64,000 bases of DNA from Mesorhizobium sp. B2-1-1 (GCF_006442975.2 NZ_CP083954.1:4347501-4411500), one strand, 5' to 3'; positions 35,484 through 46,096 are shown, counted from the first letter of the stretch. Numbers and translations are program-made. The notes: a model not told the origin generated them from the letters alone.

Positions 35484-36620
35484 TTAGAACGAGCGCTGGA
35501 AGCGGAGGATGCCGCCGACGCTGCTCTTCTTGTCGGCCTTGGTCCAGTTGTTGAAGTCGGCGTCGTCGAATTTTCCTGCATTGAGGTAATCGACTTCAGC
35601 CGTGATCGTGTAACCGGGCACAATCGTGTATGCGACGTTGGCAGCGACGCCGAGGTTCTTCCAGTCGTCATAGGAGATCTGGGCGTTGAACGAGGTCTTG
35701 TCGTTGAACTTGTAGGTGCCGCCACCCCAGATCGCCCAGTTTCCGCCCCACGGCTTGTATTGGGTGCGGCCCGTGCCGAAGTCGTTGATGTTGTCGTTGG
35801 TGCCGTAGCCGCCCATGACGAACAGCGTCAATTCCTTGCCGACATTGACGTCCAAGCGAACCTTGCCGGCCACTTCCTCGTAGTTGCTGTCATAGGCGAC
35901 GACGCCGGTGACCGCACCCCAGTCGCCCTTGTACTTCAAGCCGCCGACGACATGCGGAACATAGCTGTCGATCGTGTTGACGCCGGTACCTTCTTCGAGC
36001 GAGACCACGGCCGAGAAGCCGCTGCCAGCGTCGAAATAGTACTGCACGACGTTGGTATCCTTGATACCGTACGGGATGATCGTGTCCTGGATGACGTTGC
36101 CGGCATAGCCGATAAACGAATCGTATGCCGTTTCATCCTTACCGACGCGCAGGCCGCCGAGCTGAATCCAGGCGAAGTTGAGGGTCGTCGCCTTGTTGCC
36201 GGCCTGCCAGCCAGTGCCGCCAGTCTCATAGTCGCCGCTGCTGTTGCCAAATTGAAAGCGAGTCTCGGTGTAGGTCTTCAACGTACCGAGCTCGGTTTCC
36301 TGGCCGGTCCAGGTCTTCAGCGCGAAGCGCATGTTCTTGTAGTAGGTGTCGTGGCTATCGCCGTCCATGTGATCGGCAACGTTGTTGACGCCATCCAGCG
36401 TGCCGCTGTCCCCGACGCCTATGTCATAGCGGAGATAGCCGCCGATGCGCAGGCAGGTCTCGGTGCCGGGGATATAGAAGTAGCCGGCGCCGTAGACGTC
36501 GCAGATCCTGACGTATTCAGCGGGTTCCGGCTCGGCGACGACGACAGCGTCGGCGGCGCGAGCGCCGGAGACCGCGATCAGTGCCGCGGCTGAGCCGAGA
36601 AGAAGGCTCTTGATGTTCAT
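35484..36620 (-). CDS. Omp2b-like outer-membrane porin, paralogue 1
   Basis: 378 aa from ATG 36620 with a GGAGAGGTCAG-type site upstream. Signal peptide MNIKSLLLGSAAALIAVSGA ends near ARA|A. Mature sequence has the porin_2 core: PAEYVRICDVYGAGYFYIPG, TCLRIGGYLRYDIG, repeating amphipathic strands and the C-terminal Phe (GGILRFQRSF) needed for outer-membrane insertion. It forms a trimeric general-diffusion pore. Two close paralogues are at 54.7-58.1 kb; this copy is the most divergent of the three. Confidence 0.95.
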   Translation of the reverse strand: MNIKSLLLGSAAALIAVSGARAADAVVVAEPEPAEYVRICDVYGAGYFYIPGTETCLRIGGYLRYDIGVGDSGTLDGVNNVADHMDGDSHDTYYKNMRFALKTWTGQETELGTLKTYTETRFQFGNSSGDYETGGTGWQAGNKATTLNFAWIQLGGLRVGKDETAYDSFIGYAGNVIQDTIIPYGIKDTNVVQYYFDAGSGFSAVVSLEEGTGVNTIDSYVPHVVGGLKYKGDWGAVTGVVAYDSNYEEVAGKVRLDVNVGKELTLFVMGGYGTNDNINDFGTGRTQYKPWGGNWAIWGGGTYKFNDKTSFNAQISYDDWKNLGVAANVAYTIVPGYTITAEVDYLNAGKFDDADFNNWTKADKKSSVGGILRFQRSF

Positions 36621-37201
36621 TTTCTGACCTCTCCAGTCAAAGTTAAAAATGGCTTCGGATTTTGGTTGGCGGATATATTTTCCCGCCTCACCACAACGAA
36701 AAAGGCCCGCACCGCGTCCCCTTTTCGCGGCGAACATACCCATCAATCTTCCGCCTTCAATGACAATTCCACAAACATTCGGGATTGATGACATAGATTA
36801 AATCCGTGTTGCAGAAATATCACTGGAGAATTCACTTCAAATTACGGAACCGCACAAGTGGAACATTGTCATATTTCCGTAATAATTCCCTGTATGCTCC
36901 AATTTTATGCTGATATTCCACGGATACCGATTGTTTGAGAAATTTCGCTTAAATAAATCCACTTCCGTGGTCGTTTCTACCTAGCCATTCCCCAGCCACG
37001 TGAAACCGAAGCCGATCCCCTCGAAGGAGTCTTTTCAGCGGGTCACGGGCACGCCGGGACGGACCACAGGCCATGATGGGAAGATCAATCCGACGTCGGC
37101 GGACTCGTCTGCAAGAATCCGCGCTGGCCAACTGAGAAGTCGACCCAACGGAACCTCGGCGTCCCTGGTCGATAGCCACCAGCCAACGGTTTGAGTCATT
37201 A
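36621..37201. other. AT-rich intergenic region upstream of porin 1
   Basis: 580 nt without a convincing gene. It is AT-rich from 36.75 to 36.96 kb and contains an exact 9-bp inverted repeat, ATTACGGAA (36841-36849) and TTCCGTAAT (36875-36883), about 220 nt before the porin start. It probably carries the regulated porin promoter; the protein involved cannot be named. Confidence 0.5.
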
Positions 37202-38092
37202 TTACCGGCGCTTGTGGTCGGCCAACACCGCGTCGATCACGCGCCAGGATTGTTCGATCTCGGCCGAGTTGACGTCTATCTCGCCGGCGGCGGTGATCAG
37301 CGCCTTCCACAGTGCCCAGCCGCGGCCGCGCGCCCAGGTCGCGTCGTCGACGCCGAGGCCAGCGCGGAAGGCCCCCCTGCTCTTTCCCTCGAACAATGTC
37401 CAGGCAATCGCCAGATCGCATGAGGGCTCGCCGACGCCGGAGGTGCCGAAGTCGATCACCGCGCTTAGCCTGCCGTGTTCAACCAGAAGATTGCCCCAGC
37501 TGACATCGCCGTGGAACCAGACGGGCGGGCCTTGCCAAGGGGCGGCAAGAGCCGTTTCCCAGACAGCGCTTGCCGCGCCGGCGTTGATACGGGTGTCGAG
37601 CGCCGCGATCGCTTGTCTCGTCTCCCCGTCATAGACGTTCAGCGGCCCGCCGCGAAAGAAATTGTGTTGGCCCGGCCCCGGTCCGCCAGCCGGGTCGATC
37701 CGCTTCAGCGCAACCAGAAAGCCGGCCAGGTCCGCCGCGAATTCCGACAGGTTGGCGATACGCTCGCGCTTTGCAGTCTCACCTTCGATCCACCTGTAGA
37801 CGGACCAATGCCACGGATAGCCTTCGGCCGGGGCTCCCATCGCCAGCGGTATAGGGATGGGCAGCGGCAACAGCGGCGCCAGCCTCGGCAGCCAGCGATG
37901 TTCCTTCTCCACTTGCAGGGAATAGGCGGCGGCACTGGGCAACCGAACGGTCATCTCGTCGCCGAGACGAAAGCTTCTGTTGTCCCATCCGCCAGGTTCA
38001 ATCGGCCGAACCGCAAGATCCCTCCAGCGAGGAAACTGCGCCGCGATCAACCGGCTGACCAAAGCTGCGTCGATATTCGACTTGCTAACCAT
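37202..38092 (-). CDS. Aminoglycoside phosphotransferase (APH)-family kinase
   Basis: 296 aa from ATG 38092, which lies 5 nt after the era stop. Protein-kinase-like APH fold: WFHGDVSWGNLLV (catalytic HGD and Asn), AVIDFGTSGVGEPSCDLAIA (DFG). N-lobe has GGWDNRSFRLGDEMTVRLP. Family members phosphorylate aminoglycosides, choline, fructosamine, or macrolides; a resistance function cannot be read from the sequence. Its placement after era suggests co-transcription with the acpS-era block. Confidence 0.9.
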   Translation of the reverse strand: MVSKSNIDAALVSRLIAAQFPRWRDLAVRPIEPGGWDNRSFRLGDEMTVRLPSAAAYSLQVEKEHRWLPRLAPLLPLPIPIPLAMGAPAEGYPWHWSVYRWIEGETAKRERIANLSEFAADLAGFLVALKRIDPAGGPGPGQHNFFRGGPLNVYDGETRQAIAALDTRINAGAASAVWETALAAPWQGPPVWFHGDVSWGNLLVEHGRLSAVIDFGTSGVGEPSCDLAIAWTLFEGKSRGAFRAGLGVDDATWARGRGWALWKALITAAGEIDVNSAEIEQSWRVIDAVLADHKRR

Positions 38093-38097
38093 CCATC

Positions 38098-39030
38098 CTA
38101 GTGCGGAAACTCGAGCCCCATCTCGCGGTAGCGCTCGGGATCGTCGCCCCAGTTCTCGCGCACCTTGACGAACAGGAACAGATGCACCTTTTGCTCGAGG
38201 ATGCCGGCGATTTCCATACGCGCCGCCTGGCCGATGGCGCGGATGGTCTCGCCCTTGTGGCCGAGCACGATCTTCTTCTGGCTGTCGCGTTCGACATAGA
38301 TGACCTGCTCGATGCGCACCGAGCCGTCCTTCTTCTCTTCCCATTTCTCGGTTTCGATGTGCGAGGAATAGGGCAGTTCCTGATGCAGCCTGAGATAGAG
38401 CTTCTCGCGAGTGATCTCAGCGGCGAGCTGGCGCATCGGCAGATCGGAGATCTGGTCTTCCGGATAATACCAGGGCCCCACCGGGAGCGCCTCGGCAAGG
38501 TAATCGAGGAGGTCCTTGCAGCCCGAGCCGGTCAGCGCCGAAACCATGAAGGTGCGCTTGAACGGCACTCTTTCGTTCGCTGCTGCCGCCAGCGCCAACA
38601 ACGCCTCCGGCTTGACGCGGTCGACCTTGTTGAGGATCAGCGCCATCGGCTGGCGCACATCCTTCAGGCGTTCGAGAATGGCGTCGGCATCACCTCTAAT
38701 GCCACGCTCGGCATCGATCAGGAGCAGCACGATATCGGCATCCTTGGCGCCGCCCCAGGCTGTCGTCACCATTGCCGTGTCGAGACGCCGCTTCGGCTTG
38801 AAGATGCCCGGCGTATCGACGAAGACGATCTGCGCGTTGTCGTGCGTGGCGATGCCTCTGACGATGGCACGCGTCGTCTGCACCTTGTGGGTGACGATTG
38901 ACACCTTGGCGCCGACAAGCTGGTTGACCAGCGTCGACTTGCCGGCATTGGGCGCACCGATCAGCGCTACGAAGCCGGAATGCGTAACGGCCGCAGGCGC
39001 GGCCGGAACCGTGTCTTCCGTGGCTGTCAT
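38098..39030 (-). CDS. era: GTPase Era
   Basis: 310 aa. G1 GAPNAGKSTLVN, G3 DTPGIF, G4 NKVDRV, then the KH domain (ITREKLYLRLHQELPYSSH, KKIVLGHKGETIRAIGQAAR). Era binds 16S rRNA and aids 30S assembly. It overlaps the rnc stop by 4 nt (ATGA) and belongs to the conserved acpS-lepB-rnc-era block. Confidence 0.96.
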   Translation of the reverse strand: MTATEDTVPAAPAAVTHSGFVALIGAPNAGKSTLVNQLVGAKVSIVTHKVQTTRAIVRGIATHDNAQIVFVDTPGIFKPKRRLDTAMVTTAWGGAKDADIVLLLIDAERGIRGDADAILERLKDVRQPMALILNKVDRVKPEALLALAAAANERVPFKRTFMVSALTGSGCKDLLDYLAEALPVGPWYYPEDQISDLPMRQLAAEITREKLYLRLHQELPYSSHIETEKWEEKKDGSVRIEQVIYVERDSQKKIVLGHKGETIRAIGQAARMEIAGILEQKVHLFLFVKVRENWGDDPERYREMGLEFPH

Positions 39031-39752
39031 GCCGCCTCTCCCTGATCGATCCAGACACCTTCACGAATGAGAAGGGCGGCGGCGGCGGCCTGCTCGGCCT
39101 CGCGTTTGGAGCGGCCGCTGCCGACAGCCGGCTGAAACCCACCAACCATGACACTGACGGTGAACAGCGGATCGTGATCCGGCCCCTCGCGGCTATCGAT
39201 GCGGTAGACGGGCACGGCGCTTGCCGCCTGATGCGCCCATTCCTGCAACTCGGTCTTGGCGTCGCGTCGGCCGGCACCCGACGCCTGCGAGCGCGGCTGC
39301 CAATATTTGTGGATGAAAGCGCGCGCCGCTTCCAGCCCTCCGTCGAGGTAGAGCACGGCGATCAGTGATTCCAGCGCGTCGGCGCGCAGATTGACGCGCT
39401 TGCGTCCCTCGAGCCCTTGAACGTCGGATCCGGCGCGGATCAGCTCCGGCAGACCAATATGTTCGGCGATCTCCGACAGCGCCTCGGCATTGACCAGCGC
39501 GTTGAACCGCAGCGACAATTCGCCTTCCGCCGCATCGGGAAACGCGGCCAGCAGCATATCGGCCACCACGAGGCCGAGAACCCGGTCGCCCAGGAACTCA
39601 AAGCGCTCATAGTCGGTGCCGGCATTGGCGCCGCGGGCGCTGGCATGGGTCAAGGCACGCTGCAGGCGCCTGCGGTCGGCAAAGGCATGGCCCGTGCGCT
39701 CCACCAGCGCTTCGGCGAGCGCGTCGGCGGTCAGCCGTCTTGTCGCCGCCAT
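39027..39752 (-). CDS. rnc: Ribonuclease III
   Basis: 241 aa from ATG 39752. The RNase III signature ERFEFLGDRVLGLVVADMLL with the catalytic acidic residues is intact, followed by a second acidic cluster (DALESLIAVLYLDGG) and the C-terminal double-stranded RNA-binding domain (DAKTELQEWAHQ, VGSGRSKREAEQAAAAALL). It processes rRNA and cuts structured mRNAs. It starts 4 nt after lepB and overlaps era. Confidence 0.96.
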   Translation of the reverse strand: MAATRRLTADALAEALVERTGHAFADRRRLQRALTHASARGANAGTDYERFEFLGDRVLGLVVADMLLAAFPDAAEGELSLRFNALVNAEALSEIAEHIGLPELIRAGSDVQGLEGRKRVNLRADALESLIAVLYLDGGLEAARAFIHKYWQPRSQASGAGRRDAKTELQEWAHQAASAVPVYRIDSREGPDHDPLFTVSVMVGGFQPAVGSGRSKREAEQAAAAALLIREGVWIDQGEAA

Positions 39753-39756
39753 GACC

Positions 39757-40506
39757 CTAATTAACGAAGTGGAAGAGGCGCGAAGCACGCATAAGCGACG
39801 GCCACTTCCAGATTTCGAGCGGGCTCGCCTTGCCGGCGATCGAGAAGAAAACAAGGTTGGCCCGGCCAACCAGGTTTTCGGCCGGAACGTAGCCGACGGA
39901 GAATCGGCTGTCGGCGGAGTTGTCCCTGTTGTCGCCCATCATGAAATAGTGACCGGGCGGAACATCGAACTCGCGCGTGTTGTCGCCGATCGAGTTCGGC
40001 GACAGATCCAGCGTATCGTAGCTGACGCCGTTGGGCAGCGTCTCACGATAGACGTCGATCGGATAATCCTTTTCGGTGATGTCGGGATTGTCGATCTGTC
40101 CGGTCTTCACGCGCGGCACGCCGACGCCGTTGATGAACAGCTGGCCGTCCTTCACCTGGATCTTGTCGCCAGGCAGGCCCACCACACGTTTGATATAGTC
40201 GACGGACGGGTCCGGCGGGAACTTGAACACAGCCACATCGCCGCGCTTCGGCTCGGAGCCCCAGATGCGGCCCGAGAAGATGTCCGGGCCGAAGGGCAGC
40301 GAATAACGGGAATAGCCGTAGGACCATTTGGTGACGAAGAGATAGTCGCCCTCGAGCAGCGTCGGCCGCATCGAACCCGACGGGATGGAAAAGGGTTGGA
40401 ACAAGAGCGTGCGAATGACCAAGGCAAGCAAGAGCGCCTGGACGATGACGCTGACGGTTTCGCCAAGCCCGCCGGATTTCTTCTGGGGTTTTTCAGCCAC
40501 GCTCAT
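39757..40506 (-). CDS. lepB: Signal peptidase I
   Basis: 249 aa from ATG 40506. N-terminal membrane helix (VIVQALLLALVIRTLLF), catalytic Ser45 in IPSGSMRPTLLEGD and Lys106 in DYIKRVVGLPGD, then the GDNRDNSADSR box near the C-terminus. It removes leader peptides on the outer face of the inner membrane. It follows acpS on the minus strand with a 77-nt gap and precedes rnc by 4 nt. Confidence 0.96.
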   Translation of the reverse strand: MSVAEKPQKKSGGLGETVSVIVQALLLALVIRTLLFQPFSIPSGSMRPTLLEGDYLFVTKWSYGYSRYSLPFGPDIFSGRIWGSEPKRGDVAVFKFPPDPSVDYIKRVVGLPGDKIQVKDGQLFINGVGVPRVKTGQIDNPDITEKDYPIDVYRETLPNGVSYDTLDLSPNSIGDNTREFDVPPGHYFMMGDNRDNSADSRFSVGYVPAENLVGRANLVFFSIAGKASPLEIWKWPSLMRASRLFHFVN

Positions 40507-40583
40507 GTCGTCCTCGATTGTGCGTTGGATGGTATAGAGTCTCGGCGCGCGCTGGGCAACGTCATGCCGGTGGTCAGATGCAA

Positions 40584-40997
40584 TCAATGTGGCGCTTGTT
40601 CGACGGGCAACGCTTCGATGATCACAAAGGCTTGAGCAAGCGGAAAATCATCCGTGATGGTGAGATGGATCATCGCCCGATGGCCCTTTGGCAGAATCGC
40701 GTTCAGCCGCGCCTCGGCGCCACCGGTCAGTGCCATGGTGGGCGCGCCGCTCGGAAGATTGACGACACCCATGTCGCGCCAGAACACGCCCTGCGCCAGG
40801 CCGGTGCCCAGTGCCTTGGCGCAGGCCTCCTTGGCTGCGAAGCGCTTGGCGTAGGAGGCCGCCCGCGCCCGACGGTTTTCGGAGCGGGCTTGCTCGACTT
40901 CGGTGTAGATTCTCTGGATAAAGCGCTGGCCATGGCGCTCCAAGGACTTTTCAATGCGTCTGATATCGATCAGATCGCTGCCGATGCCGATGATCAT
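40584..40997 (-). CDS. acpS: Holo-[acyl-carrier-protein] synthase
   Basis: 137 aa. [20 protein letters not shown] (Asp ligand of Mg2+), [20 protein letters not shown] with the catalytic Lys/Glu, and ISLTITDD-type end ([19 protein letters not shown]). It transfers phosphopantetheine from CoA to apo-ACP. ATGA overlap with the DUF2062 gene upstream. Confidence 0.95.
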   Translation of the reverse strand: MIIGIGSDLIDIRRIEKSLERHGQRFIQRIYTEVEQARSENRRARAASYAKRFAAKEACAKALGTGLAQGVFWRDMGVVNLPSGAPTMALTGGAEARLNAILPKGHRAMIHLTITDDFPLAQAFVIIEALPVEQAPH

Positions 40998-41593
40998 CGC
41001 GCGGTGGAACCGATGCTTGCGTTTGGGTGAGACGATTGCTCATGGCGGGCCGCGCGCTCTGCCAGCCGTTTGCGCCGCTGCTCGCGAAAGGCGTTCATGC
41101 CCCAGCGCGTGATGGCGTAGAACAGAACCCCAAAGGCCAGTCCAAGCGGTATCGCACCGATCAGCATCGGCTTCAGCACCGGGGCCCACAATTGCGCGAA
41201 GGAAAGGTTGTGCAGCATCTCGCCCAGATGTGCTGGCGGGCCGTGCGCTGGCAGGCGGCTGTGCAGGATCAGCTTGCCGGTCTCCCAGGAGGCGCCCCAC
41301 AGCAGCGGGAACGTCAGCGGATTGCCGAAGAATACTGCGCCAAGTGCGGCCGCCACCAGATTACCGGCGATGAGCCAGCACAGCACCGCGGCAATGGCGA
41401 AATGGAAACCCACCGGAAAGAACGAAGCAAAGACGCCAGCGGCGACGCCGGCCGCCACCGCATGCGGCGTGGCCTTCAGCCGCAGGATGCGCTTGGAAAA
41501 GTACTGCAGCGAGCGCGAAAACGACCGGCGCGGCCATAGATAGGTACGCACCCGCTCCAAGAGGCCATCAGGCTCGCGGCGTCGAAAAAGCAC
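40994..41593 (-). CDS. DUF2062-domain membrane protein
   Basis: 199 aa. DUF2062 pattern: [20 protein letters not shown], then [21 protein letters not shown] and a C-terminal helix ([20 protein letters not shown]). Three or four helices in total. Function unknown. It overlaps acpS by 4 nt and thus sits at the head of the acpS-lepB-rnc-era transcript, a regular neighbour in rhizobia as I recall. Confidence 0.9.
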   Translation of the reverse strand: MLFRRREPDGLLERVRTYLWPRRSFSRSLQYFSKRILRLKATPHAVAAGVAAGVFASFFPVGFHFAIAAVLCWLIAGNLVAAALGAVFFGNPLTFPLLWGASWETGKLILHSRLPAHGPPAHLGEMLHNLSFAQLWAPVLKPMLIGAIPLGLAFGVLFYAITRWGMNAFREQRRKRLAERAARHEQSSHPNASIGSTAR

Positions 41594-41802
41594 TCTATTC
41601 CAATTCCTGATCTACCAATACCCGCCGTCTGCCAGCCCAAGCCGGGTCACAGCAACTTATCTTGCGCTTCCGGGGCGCAGAAAGGCAACAACGACTTTGA
41701 TATAGCGACAGGCTGGCTTCGGAACAACGAAACGCTGCCGCGATGGTCTGCCGCAGGGGGTAACAAGATCGCCATTGAGGCGAAACTGAGGAGAAGAGAA
41801 GG

Positions 41803-42333
41803 ATGGCCGGCATGACCACCATTCGACCAGCGCGAGAGGACGACGCGAAAGAGTTGCCCGATATCGAGCAATCCGCCGGGCTGGCGTTTCGTTCCATACC
41901 GGACCTCGCCTGGATCGCCGACGACGGCAATATGAGCGTCGAGCGGCACCTCGCAATGATCGCCGAGGGCACATGCTGGGTCGCCACGGACAAGCGCGAC
42001 CGCGCCATCGCCTTCTTGAGCGCCAGCGTTGAGGACGATGCATTGCATATCCTGGAATTCGACGTTCGTTTTGAGTGGCAGGGCTCGGGCATCGGCCGAG
42101 CCCTGCTGGAGACCGTTATCGAGGAGTCCAGGCGCCGCGGCCTTGCGACGATCACGCTGACGACATTTCGCGATGTTGCCTGGAACGCGCCGTTCTACAG
42201 AAAGTTCGGATTCCGCGTCCTGGAGGATGCGCAGATCGATGCGCGGCTCGCCGGGTGGCTGAGACAGGAAGCCGCGCACGGGATGCCAACGAGTCGGCGC
42301 TGCGCAATGCTGCTCGATCTCGCGCGGATTTAA
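41803..42333 (+). CDS. GNAT-family N-acetyltransferase
   Basis: 176 aa from ATG 41803, preceded by GGAGAAGAGAAGG. TIRPAREDDAKELPDIEQSA at the start, the acetyl-CoA loop EWQGSGIGRALLETVI, and ATITLTTFRDVAWNAPFYRK followed by FGF. Substrate unknown. It stands alone between two minus-strand operons. Confidence 0.9.
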   Translation: MAGMTTIRPAREDDAKELPDIEQSAGLAFRSIPDLAWIADDGNMSVERHLAMIAEGTCWVATDKRDRAIAFLSASVEDDALHILEFDVRFEWQGSGIGRALLETVIEESRRRGLATITLTTFRDVAWNAPFYRKFGFRVLEDAQIDARLAGWLRQEAAHGMPTSRRCAMLLDLARI

Positions 42334-42339
42334 CGGCGC

Positions 42340-42720
42340 CTATTCCAGATATTCACTGACCTCGACCAGATTGTCCTCGGGATCGCGGAAATAGACAGAC
42401 ATCATGCGACCGCGTGCGCCGACCCGCTCGACCGGTCCAAGTTCCACCGCCACACGATCGGCTTCGAGACTGGCGAGGAGTTCGCCGAGCGGCCGATCGG
42501 TGATCAGGCAGAAATCACCGGCTCCGGGCGTCGGCGACTTCGCCTTCGGCTCGAAGGTGCGGCCGACCTCGTGGACATTGATCTTTTGGTTGCCGAAAGC
42601 CAGGGCTGTCGGCAGGCCCGGCGTATCGATGCGCTTAAAGCCCAGAACGCGCTGGTAAAAGGCGCAGGTCGCCTCGAGTGAGGCCACCGTCAGCACGAAA
42701 TGATCGATACTGATGATCAT
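42340..42720 (-). CDS. VOC-family protein (glyoxalase-like)
   Basis: 126 aa: ISIDHFVLTVASLEATCAFY (metal His), VLGFKRIDTPGLPTALAFGN, YFRDPEDNLVEVSEYLE (Glu ligand). The pattern is that of the VOC subgroup annotated as glyoxalase or dioxygenase-like; activity unknown. It begins 10 nt after the pyrE stop and may share its transcript. Confidence 0.88.
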   Translation of the reverse strand: MIISIDHFVLTVASLEATCAFYQRVLGFKRIDTPGLPTALAFGNQKINVHEVGRTFEPKAKSPTPGAGDFCLITDRPLGELLASLEADRVAVELGPVERVGARGRMMSVYFRDPEDNLVEVSEYLE

Positions 42721-42730
42721 CCCGCCCCTC

Positions 42731-43309
42731 TCAGATATTGCGACTGCCCGGCTTGATCGCCGGTATGGCGGCGAGTTCCGGCGGCAGCCGATCGGCCGGA
42801 TAGGCCGGCACCTCGTACTCGGCGAGGGCGATCAGCGGCACGCCGACATCGGTCTTGCCCGCCGAGCGGTCGATGATGCAGGCCGCCGCCGTGACCTCGG
42901 CGCCAAGTTCGCGCAGGCAGTCGATGGTCTCGCGGATAGACAATCCAGTGGTGACGATGTCCTCGACAATGACGACACGCGCGCCGAGCGCGATCTCGAA
43001 GCGGCGCAGCCGGAACTCGCCCCCTTCCCGCTCGACCCAGATCGCCGGCACGCCAAGATGGCGCGAAGTCTCGTAGGCCGGGATCAGCCCGCCGATGGCC
43101 GGGCCGACGACATAGTCGATTTTACCCGGCACGGCGGCGCGGATCTTTTCGGCCAGCGCCTTGCACAGCCGCTCGGTCTTATCGGCATGCATGAACACGC
43201 GCGCCTTCTGCAGGAAGACAGGGCTGCGCAGACCCGACGTCAGGATGAAATGCCCCTCCAGGACAGCACCAGCCTGGCGAAAAATATCCAGCACTTCGTC
43301 CGTATTCAT
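42731..43309 (-). CDS. pyrE: Orotate phosphoribosyltransferase
   Basis: 192 aa from the ATG at 43309 ([20 protein letters not shown]). PRPP-binding motif [20 protein letters not shown] is intact, with [18 protein letters not shown]. It makes OMP from orotate and PRPP in pyrimidine synthesis. It lies 28 nt downstream of rsh, in the usual alphaproteobacterial rpoZ-rsh-pyrE order. Confidence 0.95.
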   Translation of the reverse strand: MNTDEVLDIFRQAGAVLEGHFILTSGLRSPVFLQKARVFMHADKTERLCKALAEKIRAAVPGKIDYVVGPAIGGLIPAYETSRHLGVPAIWVEREGGEFRLRRFEIALGARVVIVEDIVTTGLSIRETIDCLRELGAEVTAAACIIDRSAGKTDVGVPLIALAEYEVPAYPADRLPPELAAIPAIKPGSRNI

Positions 43310-43337
43310 CCGTCTATCCCCGTGTAGATCAGCCGAG

Positions 43338-45566
43338 TTAGCCATTGACACGCCGTGCATCGCTGACGCTCGAATTGTCCTTGAGCTGCGACAGCAGCCG
43401 GTTGAGATGCTTCAGATCCCAGACTTCGAGATCGATCAGCATTTCGGTGAAATCGGGCGCGGTGCGCACCATTGACAGCGTATGGATGTTGGCATCGTTC
43501 GAGGCAACGACCTGGGCGATGTCGGCGAGCGATCCCGGTGCATTGATGGCGGTGACGGAAATACGCGCGGGGAAGCGTTCCTTGGTGCGCTCGTCGATGT
43601 CCCAGCGCACGTCAATCCAGCGCTCGGGCTGGTCGTCGAAAGCCTGCAGCGCCGGCGACTGGATCGGATAGATGGTAATGCCGGTGCCCGGCTGCACGAT
43701 GCCGACGATGCGGTCGCCAGGCACCGCCCCTTCCGGCGCGAAACGCACCGGCAGGTCACCGCGCACGCCACGGATCGGCACCGCGCCGTCGCGCGGCTGG
43801 TCCTTGTCCTTGCGCGCGGCACGGCCCGGGATCTGGAACAGCATGCCGGCGGCGTTGCGGATCTTCGACCAGCCTTCCTCGCGCTGCTTGGGCGCCGCCG
43901 GCGTGACGCGCTCGTCCTTGTAATCTGGGAAGACGGCTTTCATGACGTCGGTGGACGCCAATTCGCCGCGGCCGACGGACGCCAGCACGTCCTCGATGTC
44001 CTTGCGCGCCAGCCGGTGCAGGACGGGCTTCAGGTTTTCCTTGGTGAAATTCTTGCCGGCCCGCTCGAAAGCCCGTTCGAGAATGCGCGCGCCGAGACCC
44101 GAATACTGCTTGCGGATGGCGTTCTTGGTGGCGCGGCGAATGGCGGCGCGCGCCTTGCCAGTGACGACGACGGATTCCCACGCGGCCGGCGGCACCTGCG
44201 CCTTGGAGCGGATGATCTCCACCTCGTCGCCATTCTTCAGCTCCGTCATCAGCGGCATGATGCGGCCGTTGACCTTGGCGCCGACGCAGGTGTCGCCGAC
44301 ATCGGTGTGAACCGCATAGGCGAAGTCGATCGGCGTGGCACCTTTCGGCAGCGCGATCAGCATGCCCTTGGGGGTGAAGCAGAACACCTGATCCTGGAAC
44401 AGTTCCAGCTTGGTGTTCTCGAGAAAATCCTCGGGATTGTCGCCCTCGGCGAGTTGTTCGATCGTGCGCCTCAGCCAGGCATAGGCATTGGTTTCCTTCG
44501 AGATCGAATGGGCCGTGCCGTTCGCCTTGCCGCCGGTATCCTTGTAGATCGAATGGGCGGCGACGCCATATTCGGCGATCTTGTTCATCTCGCGGGTGCG
44601 GATCTGAAGCTCGACGCGCTGACGCGACGGCCCGACGATGGTGGTGTGGATCGAGCGGTAGTCGTTCTGCTTCGGTGTTGAGATGTAGTCCTTGAAACGG
44701 CCGGGCACCATCGACCAGGCGGTGTGGATGGCGCCAAGCGCGCGATAGCAGTCCTCGACATTGTCGACGACGACGCGAAAGCCGAAAATGTCGGACAATT
44801 GCTCGAAGGAGAGCGCCTTGGCCTCCATCTTGCGGAACACCGACCACGGCTTCTTCTGCCGGCTTTTGACGCCTGCATTGATCGCGTGTTTCTCGAACAG
44901 AGCCGACAGCGCTTTCTCGATCTCCGACAGCACACCCTTGTTGCGCTCGAAAATCTCGGCGAGCCTGGCGGTGACGGCGCGATAGGCTTCCGGATTGATG
45001 TAGCGGAAGGCGATCTCCTCCAGTTCCTCGCGCATGCCCTGCATGCCCATGCGCCCGGCCAGCGGCGCATAGATATCCATCGTCTCCTCGGCGATGCGCA
45101 GGCGCTTGGCTTCCGGCACATGGTCGAGGGTGCGCATATTGTGCAAGCGGTCCGCGAGCTTGACCAGAAGCACGCGCACGTCTTCCGAGATCGCCAGCAG
45201 AAGCTTGCGCAGGTTCTCGGCCTGCTCGGCCTTCTTGGAGACGAGGTCGAGCTTCTTCAGCTTGGTCAGGCCCTCGACCAGCTTGCCCATTTCGGGCCCG
45301 AACAGTTCGTCGATCTCGGCCCTGGTCGCCGTGGTGTCCTCGATCGTGTCATGCAGCAGGGCGACGGCGATCGTCGCCTCGTCCATGTGCATTTCGGTGA
45401 GGATGGCGGCGACTTCGAGCGGATGCGAGAAATAGGGGTCGCCGGAAGCGCGCTTCTGGTGGCCATGCTTCTGCATGGCATAGACATAGGCCTTGTTGAG
45501 CAACGCCTCGTTGACGTCAGGCTTGTAGCGCTGGACGCGCTCGACAAGCTCATACTGACGCATCAT
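43338..45566 (-). CDS. rsh: Bifunctional (p)ppGpp synthetase/hydrolase (RelA/SpoT, Rsh)
   Basis: 742 aa, full length. HD hydrolase domain ([19 protein letters not shown], about 65-85), synthetase domain ([20 protein letters not shown], about 290-310), TGS domain ([20 protein letters not shown]) and a C-terminal ACT domain ([20 protein letters not shown]). Both activities look intact, as in the single Rsh of rhizobia that sets the stringent response. rpoZ is 128 nt upstream and pyrE downstream. Confidence 0.96.
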   Translation of the reverse strand: MMRQYELVERVQRYKPDVNEALLNKAYVYAMQKHGHQKRASGDPYFSHPLEVAAILTEMHMDEATIAVALLHDTIEDTTATRAEIDELFGPEMGKLVEGLTKLKKLDLVSKKAEQAENLRKLLLAISEDVRVLLVKLADRLHNMRTLDHVPEAKRLRIAEETMDIYAPLAGRMGMQGMREELEEIAFRYINPEAYRAVTARLAEIFERNKGVLSEIEKALSALFEKHAINAGVKSRQKKPWSVFRKMEAKALSFEQLSDIFGFRVVVDNVEDCYRALGAIHTAWSMVPGRFKDYISTPKQNDYRSIHTTIVGPSRQRVELQIRTREMNKIAEYGVAAHSIYKDTGGKANGTAHSISKETNAYAWLRRTIEQLAEGDNPEDFLENTKLELFQDQVFCFTPKGMLIALPKGATPIDFAYAVHTDVGDTCVGAKVNGRIMPLMTELKNGDEVEIIRSKAQVPPAAWESVVVTGKARAAIRRATKNAIRKQYSGLGARILERAFERAGKNFTKENLKPVLHRLARKDIEDVLASVGRGELASTDVMKAVFPDYKDERVTPAAPKQREEGWSKIRNAAGMLFQIPGRAARKDKDQPRDGAVPIRGVRGDLPVRFAPEGAVPGDRIVGIVQPGTGITIYPIQSPALQAFDDQPERWIDVRWDIDERTKERFPARISVTAINAPGSLADIAQVVASNDANIHTLSMVRTAPDFTEMLIDLEVWDLKHLNRLLSQLKDNSSVSDARRVNG

Positions 45567-45694
45567 GGGCGGAATCTCTCGGCGATGAAATGAATCATGC
45601 GCCGCACTGCTGCACGGCGCATGTCATAGATAGCCACGAAACTGCCGGGACGGAAGTGCCGGAAGATTGTTCCAGGCGCCTCCGCAAAGCAGTC

Positions 45695-46096
45695 TTAGTA
45701 GTCGTCGCTCTTTTCCGGCGGCACCAGGCCTTCGATGCCGGCCAGCAGGTCTTCCTCGGTCATGCGATCGAAGGCGATGTTGTCCTCGGCATCATCGGTA
45801 TCGGCGGCCGTGACGGCGGCGCCGGTCTGATCGGCGATCGCCTCGCCATCGGCTTCGGGCTCGTCGACCTCGACATGCTTCTGCAGCGAATGGATCAGGT
45901 CTTCCTTGAGGTCGTCCGGCGACAACGTCTCGTCGGCGATCTCGCGCAGTGCGATGACCGGGTTCTTGTCATTGTCGCGCGGGACGGTGATCTGCGCGCC
46001 CTGGCTGATCTGACGAGCACGGTGGCCGGCCAGAAGCACCAGTTCGAAGCGGTTGTCGACCTTGTCGATGCAATCTTCAACGGTTACGCGGGCCAT
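45695..46096 (-). CDS. rpoZ: RNA polymerase omega subunit
   Basis: 133 aa. [40 protein letters not shown] and [15 protein letters not shown] are the omega core; the acidic C-terminal tail (about 75-133) is normal for rhizobia. It supports RNA polymerase assembly and ppGpp response and precedes rsh. Confidence 0.95.
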   Translation of the reverse strand: MARVTVEDCIDKVDNRFELVLLAGHRARQISQGAQITVPRDNDKNPVIALREIADETLSPDDLKEDLIHSLQKHVEVDEPEADGEAIADQTGAAVTAADTDDAEDNIAFDRMTEEDLLAGIEGLVPPEKSDDY

